From positions 1,590,001 through 1,654,000 of the forward strand of contig NZ_CP047135.1 in assembly GCF_009832905.1 (NCBI RefSeq): DNA of 64,000 nt, written 5' to 3'. Shown here piece after piece: positions 11,027-17,449 of the stretch. The notes under the pieces are model-generated. The model made no database searches. It was not told the DNA's origin and was given only the letters and a program-made list of their open reading frames with translations. Numbering within the stretch: the stretch's first letter is position 1; each line of letters begins with the position of its first letter. Source of the DNA: Stenotrophomonas sp. 364. GTDB taxonomy: Bacteria; Pseudomonadota; Gammaproteobacteria; Xanthomonadales; Xanthomonadaceae. The translations under genes and the position numbers were made by a program.

Positions 11027-11334
11027 CCTTGGCCGTGATTAGGATCCGTTCTAGGGACGCGTGAGTGACGCGACCACCGACTGAGCTCGTGCTCTAGCTT
11101 ACGGTCCCACAATCTCACTGAACTTTCAAGCTCGGTAAGCATATTGGCCAGAGGCTTAAGTGTTGGCCTAATTGGAGAATGTTATTGGAGGGTCCAATAG
11201 TCCATTCTGCCAAAGTTTGAGAGCGCGACGTTTGCTGTGCGTCTTGGTATTTTTGCAGATATGTGTGCTAGATCGACCGGTATCTAGCTTTGATTCGGTT
11301 GAGGCGAGGTCTAGGTGGAGTGTTGAGCTTTGAT
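11027..11334. other. Non-coding, AT-richer spacer at the island's right edge
   Basis: No gene seen. It should hold the promoter of the minus-strand ABC-3C operon. A perfect inverted repeat with 7-bp arms and a 3-bp centre (TATTGGA-GGG-TCCAATA) lies at 11183-11199 and is a candidate operator or recombination site. Confidence 0.6.
11183..11199. promoter_or_regulatory. 17-bp inverted repeat upstream of the ABC-3C operon
   Basis: TATTGGA-GGG-TCCAATA is a perfect palindrome with 7-bp arms, about 160 bp before the first operon gene. The function is not established. Confidence 0.35.
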
Positions 11335-11763
11335 TTACTTCGGCCTCACCTCATGACAAGCCCACTCAACCAGCCCCCGGCAAGCCAGAAACAGCCCATC
11401 AACAACCCCCTCAACCAAATGCCGCTCCGGCTCCGCTGCCACCCGGCAGCGGTCCGCCGCATGCAGCAGCTCCAGAACCGTCAGCGCCCCAACCATCGCG
11501 CGTTCGCTCCTGGCCAAGCTCACGCGGCGGCCGGGTGACACATCTTGCTCTGGCCAGGGCTGTCCGTTGGCACCCTCGCAGCCGCGCATGCGCTTGAGGA
11601 TGCCGAGGAGGTAGTTCAGGTCGGGCAGGGGAGTGTCGTCGTTGATGGGCTCAACAACGGTGTACGAAGAGAAGGTGTCGGAATCGTTTATGGCGTCGGT
11701 TTCCTTGGCTGTGCTTAACAGCGCCACCGCGTAAGCGGGGTGGCGGACGATGCGTGGCTGCAA
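11335..11763 (-). CDS. Hypothetical small helical protein behind a structured leader; start uncertain
   Basis: The open frame has 142 codons from the ATG at 11763, but that ATG lies inside a predicted long-range helix of the upstream structured region. A clean AAGGAA (on the minus strand, 11706-11701) instead sits 9 bases before codon 25, which is ATA. From there the protein would begin NDSDTFSSYTVVEPIND and have about 118 residues. Either ATA acts as a rare start, the ancestral ATG has mutated, or translation begins further upstream. The C-terminal half (SERAMVGALTVLELL onward) looks alpha-helical. No family is recognised. Confidence 0.5.
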   Translation of the reverse strand: MQPRIVRHPAYAVALLSTAKETDAINDSDTFSSYTVVEPINDDTPLPDLNYLLGILKRMRGCEGANGQPWPEQDVSPGRRVSLARSERAMVGALTVLELLHAADRCRVAAEPERHLVEGVVDGLFLACRGLVEWACHEVRPK

Positions 11764-11960
11764 ACCGGACGTCAGTTGTCAGTACCCGGCGGGCCCGAAG
11801 ACCCCCACGCACCGCCCGCCATAAAGGCCGACGGATTACCCGCCGGCACCGGTTAAGGGCGGTGCCGACGGGTAAGCGTAAACAACTAACAGTTCGGGTT
11901 TGCAGACCCGGCCACCCGTTGTCGGTGGCGCGCCATGGTGTTTACGCGGTCGCTTCGAAT
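11700..11960 (-). ncRNA. Candidate structured RNA or leader with nested long-range helices
   Basis: On the minus strand three pairings nest perfectly: ACCGCGTAA (11950-11942) with TTACGCGGT (11734-11726), GGGTGGC (11917-11911) with GCCACCC (11744-11738), and CTGCAAACC (11905-11897) with GGTTTGCAG (11766-11758). Enclosed is a 15-bp hairpin with a G-U pair (11874-11837) and a smaller stem capped by a C(UUCG)G loop. The CGGGT/ACCCG hairpin at 11910-11895 competes with the innermost long-range helix, so two states are possible. It ends just before the Shine-Dalgarno of the downstream gene. The class was not recognised. Confidence 0.55.
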
Positions 11961-12234
11961 GCAAATCGAAATTCCCGAAGAAATCGCGGGATTCGAGAGC
12001 GAAGAACCACTGTTGCACGCAGCATTCGTGCAACACGCGACGCCACAAGACGCATTCGCGCAGATACCCTGCGGATTACGAATCAAAGTGGCGCAATCGC
12101 CCATGCCGCAAGCGCATAGTGGGACTGCCTTCTTTACAACAGTTCTTAGTCAGCCTCGGTAGACAACGGCACCCGATCAGCCGCACGCCCCGAAAACCGG
12201 TTCAAAGCCGACACCGCCAGCGAACCTCGCAGCC
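11961..12234. other. Spacer without a recognised gene
   Basis: No convincing gene. Short frames on both strands run through it, but they overlap the structured region and show no family resemblance. It includes a strong local inverted repeat around 12012-12033 (GTTGCACG ... CGTGCAAC), which may belong to the same structured element. Confidence 0.45.
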
Positions 12235-13158
12235 TCAACCAACGCTGTCCTCAACCACCGCCACATTCCCCACCAGCAACTCAATCATCGCCCGCGCCGC
12301 CGCCGACTGACGCCGATGCGGCGCATAGATCACCGAGAACGGCCGCGATCGCCCCCGCAGCTGCGGCAACACCTCCACCAGCTGCCCACGCCGCATCCGG
12401 TCGCGCACGATGAACTCATAGCTCTGGCAGATGCCGATGCCCTGTTCGGCCAGCGACACCACGCCCAGCACATCGTCGGAGGTCTCGATGGACGAACGCG
12501 GCAGCCAGTTCACGTCGCGCCCGCCGTCGCGGAAGATCCACGGCGCCAGCCGCCCGGTGCGCGGCATCACGAACGGCAGGCACAGGTGCTGCTGCAGGTC
12601 GTCCAGCGTCTGCGGCGTGCCACGGCGCTGCAGGTAGTCCGGTGCGGCCACCAGCAGCAGCGGCGCGTCTTCCAGCTTGCGCGCCACCAGCCCGCTGTCC
12701 GGCAGCTGGCCCAGGCGGATGGCCAGGTCGAAGCCTTCGGCCACCAGGTCCACGTTGCGGTTGGTGATGTTCAGTTCCACCTGCACCTGCGGGTACTGCT
12801 GCGCAAAGCGCGCCAGCACGGGCGGCAGGCGGTAGTGGCCATAGGTGGTGGGCACGCTCAGGCGCACGCGGCCGGCCAGCGCACCGTCCTGGGCCAGTAC
12901 GTCGCGTTCGGCGTCGTCCAGCAGGCTGAAGGCGGTGCGCACTTGTTCCCGGTAGAGCCGACCGGCGTCGGTCAGGCCCACGCGGCGGGTGGTCCGCTGC
13001 AGCAGCTGCCGGCCCAGCCGCGCTTCCAGACGGGTGACCGCGCGGCTCAGCACCGAGGGCGTGGTGGACAGCGCCACCGCGCCGGCAGTGAACGAGCCGT
13101 GCTCGACCACCGCCAGGAACACCTCTACATCGCCCAGGTAGTCGAACTTGCGGCTCAT
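12235..13158 (-). CDS. LysR-family transcriptional regulator
   Basis: A 307-residue LTTR. The winged helix-turn-helix occupies the first 65 residues (DVEVFLAVVEHGSFTAGAVA ... RLEARLGRQLLQRTTRRVGLT), then a linker helix and the two-lobed effector-binding domain. The start ATG at 13158 follows GGAGAGCC. An open frame continues far upstream but overlaps the divergent DJ-1-type gene, so the internal methionine is the real start. The divergent gene and the inverted repeat at 13197-13221 suggest that it regulates its neighbour and itself. Confidence 0.92.
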   Translation of the reverse strand: MSRKFDYLGDVEVFLAVVEHGSFTAGAVALSTTPSVLSRAVTRLEARLGRQLLQRTTRRVGLTDAGRLYREQVRTAFSLLDDAERDVLAQDGALAGRVRLSVPTTYGHYRLPPVLARFAQQYPQVQVELNITNRNVDLVAEGFDLAIRLGQLPDSGLVARKLEDAPLLLVAAPDYLQRRGTPQTLDDLQQHLCLPFVMPRTGRLAPWIFRDGGRDVNWLPRSSIETSDDVLGVVSLAEQGIGICQSYEFIVRDRMRRGQLVEVLPQLRGRSRPFSVIYAPHRRQSAAARAMIELLVGNVAVVEDSVG

Positions 13159-13196
13159 TTGGCTCTCCGGGGAACAGATGTTTTGCGGTCGGGCCA

Positions 13197-13221
13197 ATTT
13201 ATCGCCGCTGGGGCGATGAAT
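13197..13221. promoter_or_regulatory. Candidate LysR operator
   Basis: ATTTATCGCC-GCTGG-GGCGATGAAT, arms of 10 bp with one mismatch, contains the ATC-N11-GAT form common at LysR sites. It sits between the divergent LysR and DJ-1-type genes. Confidence 0.45.
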
Positions 13222-13254
13222 AAAGTGGCGGCCATTCCCCGATAGGAGCTCCCC

Positions 13255-14109
13255 ATGAACCTGATGACCCGGCTGGCCGCAGCGCTGGCCCTGACTCTGG
13301 CCGCCAGCGGAGCGCATGCCGCCAACGTACTGGTGGTGCTGTCCGACGAAAACCACCTGGACCTGAAGGATGGCAAGGTGCTGTCCACCGGCTTCTATCT
13401 CAACGAGTTGATGCAGCCGGTCAAGCTGCTGTTGGACGCAGGCCACGAGGTGACCTTCGCCACGCCGCAGGGGCGGGCGCCGACGGTGGATGCGTCCTCG
13501 GTGACGCCGGCGTACTTCGGCAACGATGCCGCGCAGCTGACGCTGCACAAGGACCTGCTGAAGAAGCTGGCGCTGACCTCGCCGACGGCCTCGCCGGTGG
13601 TCAGCCTGGCGCGCGTTGAGCAGCAGGGTTACGCGCGCTTCGATGCGGTCTACATTCCCGGTGGCCACGCGCCGATGCAGGACTTGCTGAAGAGCCCGGT
13701 GCTGGGCCGGCTGCTGGCCGACTTCCACCAGCGCAACAAGACCACCGCGCTGGTCTGCCACGGGCCGATCGCGCTGCTGTCCACGCTGCCGGATGCGGAT
13801 GGCTTCGTGGCGACGCTGCACGCGGGTGCGATGCCGACCACGCCGAGGTGGATCTACAGCGGCTACCAGATGACGGTGATCAGCAACCAGGAAGAAGAGC
13901 AGGCCAAGCCGCTGCTGGGTGGCGGTGAGATGAAGTTCTACCCGCAGACGGCGCTGCAGCGGGCGGGTGCGCGGTTCAGCAGCAACACTACGCCGTGGAC
14001 GGGGCATGTGGTGGTGGACCGCGAGCTGATTACCGGGCAGAACCCGGCTTCGGCGGTGGAGGTGGGGCAGCGGGTGGTTGAGCGGTTGAAACAAGCCGGT
14101 TCGTTCTGA
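13255..14109 (+). CDS. Secreted type 1 glutamine amidotransferase-like protein of the DJ-1/PfpI family
   Basis: 284 residues with an N-terminal signal peptide (cleavage likely after SGAHA near residue 22), so it is probably periplasmic. The fold follows Hsp31/DJ-1-type proteins: [28 protein letters not shown], and the nucleophile elbow LVCHGPIAL with Cys168. Family members act as glyoxalase III, chaperone or amidase-like enzymes. The exact reaction cannot be read from the sequence. It is transcribed divergently from a LysR regulator. Codon use becomes G-rich at third positions in the last 60 codons, as also seen in guaA. Confidence 0.85.
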   Translation: MNLMTRLAAALALTLAASGAHAANVLVVLSDENHLDLKDGKVLSTGFYLNELMQPVKLLLDAGHEVTFATPQGRAPTVDASSVTPAYFGNDAAQLTLHKDLLKKLALTSPTASPVVSLARVEQQGYARFDAVYIPGGHAPMQDLLKSPVLGRLLADFHQRNKTTALVCHGPIALLSTLPDADGFVATLHAGAMPTTPRWIYSGYQMTVISNQEEEQAKPLLGGGEMKFYPQTALQRAGARFSSNTTPWTGHVVVDRELITGQNPASAVEVGQRVVERLKQAGSF

Positions 14110-14284
14110 GCGCGTGTGGTTGCGGAGAATTCCACGCGAACGGCGCGGGATCTCCGCCAGTTGGCGAGGAGCGTTATCACGGGCACCTTCATGGCCGACG
14201 GCGACGAGAGGTCACGGTGGCGGCCTGCGCTGATGGGCATCCCGGCGGCTACACTGACCGCCTACGCCCGCTGGAATCTCGCCC

Positions 14285-15067
14285 ATGTTCACTGGAAAAG
14301 TCGCGGTGGTTACTGGCTCCACCAGCGGTATCGGCCTTGGCATTGCCACTGCGCTCGCGCGGCAAGGCGCTGACATCGTGCTGAATGGCTTTGGCGATGC
14401 CGCAGAGATCGAACGCATCCGCTCCCGGCTGGCGACCGAGTTTGGCGTACGGGTGGCGCATGATGGCGCCGACCTCACCCGTGGTGAGGCGGTGCGGAAA
14501 ATGATCGCCCAGGCCGTCGAGAAGATGGGGCGCATCGACATTCTGGTGAACAATGCGGGCATCCAGCACACCGCGTCGATCGAGGACTTTCCCGTGGAGA
14601 AGTGGGATGCGATCCTCACGCTGAATCTATCGGCGGTGTTCCATGCAACAGCGGCTGCCTTGCCCTACATGAAGCAGCAGCGATCCGGCCGCGTGATCAA
14701 CATCGCGTCGGTGCATGGACTGGTTGCGTCGGTGAACAAGTCTGCTTATGTGGCGGCGAAGCATGGCGTGGTGGGGTTCACCAAAGTGACGGCGCTGGAG
14801 AACGCGGGCACGGGCATCACGGCCAATGCGATCTGCCCAGGGTGGGTGCGAACGTCGCTGGTCGAGCAGCAGATCACCGCGTTGGCGGAACGGGAGGGAA
14901 CGGATCAGGCGTCCGCCGCCCGCGCACTGCTAGCCGAAAAACAGCCCTCGCTGCAGTTTGTGACGCCCGAGCAGCTCGGGGAAATGGTGGTCTTCCTGGC
15001 CTCGGACGCCGCTGCTCAGATTACCGGCACGGCACTTCCGATGGATGGTGGCTGGACAGCCCGCTGA
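14285..15067 (+). CDS. 3-hydroxybutyrate dehydrogenase (SDR family)
   Basis: NAD-dependent interconversion of D-3-hydroxybutyrate and acetoacetate, used for ketone body or PHB-derived carbon. The 260 residues are the standard length. The cofactor motif is TGSTSGIG (11-18), NNAG follows, the Ser-Tyr-Lys triad is in NIASVHG and YVAAK, and the family-specific segment AICPGWVRTSLVE is present. The C-terminus GTALPMDGGWTAR is typical of BdhA-type enzymes. The gene appears monocistronic. Confidence 0.9.
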   Translation: MFTGKVAVVTGSTSGIGLGIATALARQGADIVLNGFGDAAEIERIRSRLATEFGVRVAHDGADLTRGEAVRKMIAQAVEKMGRIDILVNNAGIQHTASIEDFPVEKWDAILTLNLSAVFHATAAALPYMKQQRSGRVINIASVHGLVASVNKSAYVAAKHGVVGFTKVTALENAGTGITANAICPGWVRTSLVEQQITALAEREGTDQASAARALLAEKQPSLQFVTPEQLGEMVVFLASDAAAQITGTALPMDGGWTAR

Positions 15068-15253
15068 CTGGCTGGCTGTGCCCGCCGCTGCAGCATCGGC
15101 AGCGCCCCCCGGTGTGTTACCCGCGCGCCGTAGTCTACGCACCAGGCGGAGCATCGCGCCCATGCCGGTGGGCGAGGTGACCATGCTGCCTTATCGAATT
15201 CCGCCGTCAGGCGCTACAGTTCGCGGTTCCACCCGTACCCGCAAGGAAGCACG

Positions 15254-15892
15254 ATGTCAGAGCTGGATTACCGCGCCTTCTACCGCCTGTTGGCTGCTGA
15301 AGTGCGCGCCTCGACGGGCGTCAATCAGTCCATGCAGACGCTGTTGGCCTGGGGCGACCAGCGCATCCCGCACCCGTCCTGGGCAGCGCTGGCTAAACTT
15401 GACTGTTCGGTTGAGAGTGCCGGCATGGGCAAGTGGCTCACCCGTGTGCTGCGGCGGGCACCGTGCCCCTTCCCGGTGCGCGCGATCTACTTCGGGCTTG
15501 GCGAACGTGCCACCCGCGACCGGGTGGAATTCGCGGACCTGTACTTCGGCCTGTTGAGTCACTACGAACCGGAGGACAAGGCCTGCGAGTGGTTGTGGCG
15601 CAACCCCAGGCACTATCCCGACAAGGCCTACCTCGGTTCGGCAACCTTGAAAGCGGCCGGCATGATCTGCAACGAGGACGAGGTTACCGGACTGGGCACG
15701 CCCGGCCACATGGTGTTTGCGTTGGCGTTCGCAACATTGCTGCTCCGCGCTTCACTGGATGGATGCATTCATCAGCTGCTGGGTGCCGTGGAGCCGGTGG
15801 GCGTGGTCGTGGGCTTCGATTCGGGCGACCTGTTCCGGCTCGGGGAGCTCCACAGCGATGGTTTCCGGCCCACAAAGGGTGCAATGACCTAG
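15254..15892 (+). CDS. Hypothetical protein, 212 residues
   Basis: No family recognised. The ATG at 15254 follows AAGGAAGC at good spacing and codon use is host-like, which supports a real gene. There is no signal peptide. A hydrophobic stretch (MVFALAFATLLLRASLDG, about residues 155-172) could be a buried helix rather than a membrane span. The remainder is rich in Trp, Tyr and Leu with scattered charged residues. Neighbours are a metabolic dehydrogenase and a convergent GlxA-type regulator and give no functional hint. Confidence 0.7.
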   Translation: MSELDYRAFYRLLAAEVRASTGVNQSMQTLLAWGDQRIPHPSWAALAKLDCSVESAGMGKWLTRVLRRAPCPFPVRAIYFGLGERATRDRVEFADLYFGLLSHYEPEDKACEWLWRNPRHYPDKAYLGSATLKAAGMICNEDEVTGLGTPGHMVFALAFATLLLRASLDGCIHQLLGAVEPVGVVVGFDSGDLFRLGELHSDGFRPTKGAMT

Positions 15893-16073
15893 GGAGCGCG
15901 GAGGTGCGACCTGCACAAACCCCCATTCCCGACATGGGGACGACTGCCCGAAAACCGAGCTTGACGATGGGCTGGTGCTGTTCGTAATCGGCTTCGCGTT
16001 GCAGTGCTGGCATATCCGGGCACAGTCGCGCGGCGCAGGCCGGTTGCAGCGTGCCGGATGAAGCAGTCGACGT

Positions 16074-17072
16074 TCAGCAGCCGGGCCCGCGCGCCGTGGC
16101 GGCTTCCCGGTGCCGGTCGCGATAGGTCGCCGGGCTGAGCGCTGTCTGCCCGCGGAAATGGCGCCGGAACGATTCCTGCGATCCAAACCCGGCCTGTTCG
16201 GCCACCCAATGCAACGGGCGGTCGGTGGTTTCCAGCAGCTCGCGCGCGTAGGCCACGCGCTCGCGGATCAGCCAGTCGATCGGTGACAACCCGGTCGCGT
16301 CGAGGAACTGCCGCTGCAGTGTGCGTTGGCTGAGGGCGGCCTGTTCGGACAGGCTCTTGAGCGAGTGTTCTTCGCGCAGGTTGCGGCGCAGCCATTCCAT
16401 CAGCCGGGCAAGCCGGGTGGGTTCACCCACCGGTATCGAGCGCACCACGCGCTGGCTGCGCTCGGCATCCCGCCACGGTGCCAGCACCAGTCGTTCGGCC
16501 ACCAGGTTGGCCACGCGCGCGCCGTAATCCTTGCGCACCAGGTGCAGCATCATGTCCATGCCGGTGGCCGAACCGGCCGAGGTGATGATGCTGCCCTCGT
16601 CGACGTACAGCGCGTTCTCGCGCACCCGCACGTTGGGAAATTCGCGGGCGAGGGTGTCGGTGAGCCGCCAATGGGTGGTGGCGCTGCGGCCGTTGAGCAG
16701 GCCGGCCCACGCCAATACGAAGGCACCCGAACAGATCGAGGTGATGCGTGCGCCGCGCTGGTGGGCGCGGATGAGCGCATCCAGCAATGGCTGCGGTGGG
16801 CGCTCGGCCGGGTCACGCCAGCCGGGGACCACGATGGTGTCGGCGTGGTCCAGCGCCTCCAGGCCGTAAGGCAGCTGCACGTGGGTGCCGCCGAGCATAC
16901 GAAGGGGTCCCGGTTCGGCGGCGCACACCTGGGTGGTGTACCAAGCCACGTCCAGCTCGGGGCGGATGGGGGCGAACAGGCCGACGGCGCAGCCGAACTC
17001 GAACAGGCCCTGGCCGTGGCAGGCCGCGATGGCAACGGTGGGCGGGGTGTGCGGGTCATGGGGGGAGGGCAT
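16074..17072 (-). CDS. GlxA-family AraC-type transcriptional regulator with DJ-1/PfpI-like sensor domain
   Basis: 332 residues. The N-terminal 190 resemble a class I amidotransferase/DJ-1 domain (VAIAACHGQGLFEFG, IVVPGWRD, ITSICSGAFVLAWAGLL with the elbow Cys). Residues of about 225-325 form an AraC/XylS DNA-binding domain with two helix-turn-helices (LSEQAALSQRTLQRQF and VAEQAGFGSQESFRRHF). GlxA/FtrA regulators often control catabolism of nitrogenous compounds. It points away from the TonB receptor gene across a 377-bp spacer with a strong inverted repeat, so it is a candidate regulator of the 17450-29106 cluster. Confidence 0.9.
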   Translation of the reverse strand: MPSPHDPHTPPTVAIAACHGQGLFEFGCAVGLFAPIRPELDVAWYTTQVCAAEPGPLRMLGGTHVQLPYGLEALDHADTIVVPGWRDPAERPPQPLLDALIRAHQRGARITSICSGAFVLAWAGLLNGRSATTHWRLTDTLAREFPNVRVRENALYVDEGSIITSAGSATGMDMMLHLVRKDYGARVANLVAERLVLAPWRDAERSQRVVRSIPVGEPTRLARLMEWLRRNLREEHSLKSLSEQAALSQRTLQRQFLDATGLSPIDWLIRERVAYARELLETTDRPLHWVAEQAGFGSQESFRRHFRGQTALSPATYRDRHREAATARGPGC

Positions 17073-17449
17073 CGTTTGATGCTAGCGGGGTGGGCGCTGC
17101 CACGCAGGGCGGGGCGCTAATGACGTCATGACATCGGGATATATGGCCGCCGATGTCGCGCATCGATGCCCGGCGATGGGGCGGCATCCACGCGGGGCGT
17201 GCAGCGGGGTCGGCGTCTAAGGTCATGCCGAACGGGCATGTGCGTGGCGCGATGTTGCGGGTGGGTGGCGCGTGAACGGCTGTTGCGCGCTGCCCGCAGG
17301 CCCTTGAATGGAGGCCTGTTCTCGATCAGGCCCCGAGATGTCCTTGCCTTCTCTGTCGCGATGTTGCCGGTGCGCTGCGCCCAACTCCAGCTGATGCCCT
17401 GCGACGCACCGTCGCGGACCTGACCGTCCTCCTTTCTTCAAGAGCCCCC
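17073..17449. other. Divergent control region between the GlxA-type regulator and the TonB receptor
   Basis: No gene. Palindromes cluster 50-85 bp from the regulator start: ATGACGTCAT at 17120-17129 and GACATCGG (17130-17137) with CCGATGTC (17150-17157). The rest is featureless GC-rich sequence. Confidence 0.6.
17120..17157. promoter_or_regulatory. Abutting palindromes, candidate operator
   Basis: A perfect 10-bp palindrome (ATGACGTCAT) directly abuts a perfect 8-bp inverted repeat with a 12-bp spacer (GACATCGG/CCGATGTC). The position between divergent genes suits a regulator site. Confidence 0.45.

Larger units (their letters stand above)
7150..11334. other. AT-richer island inserted behind guaA
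   Basis: Base composition drops sharply after the guaA terminator and returns to the host value near 11335. Codon use throughout the minus-strand operon is mixed, with many A/T-ending codons unlike the flanking genes. The island holds a complete predicted conflict operon and no integrase or transposase. No direct repeat of the guaA 3' end is visible at the right border. Horizontal origin is therefore inferred from composition and position only. Confidence 0.6.

Noticed and set aside
11836..12310. Short frames on both strands in the structured spacer
   Set aside because: They overlap complementary helix arms, lack Shine-Dalgarno sites and show no protein-like pattern; an RNA explanation is better.
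13159..14094. Upstream extension of the LysR frame across the DJ-1-type gene
   Set aside because: The extension is antisense to a gene with a signal peptide and clear motifs; the internal ATG with GGAG fits LysR length.
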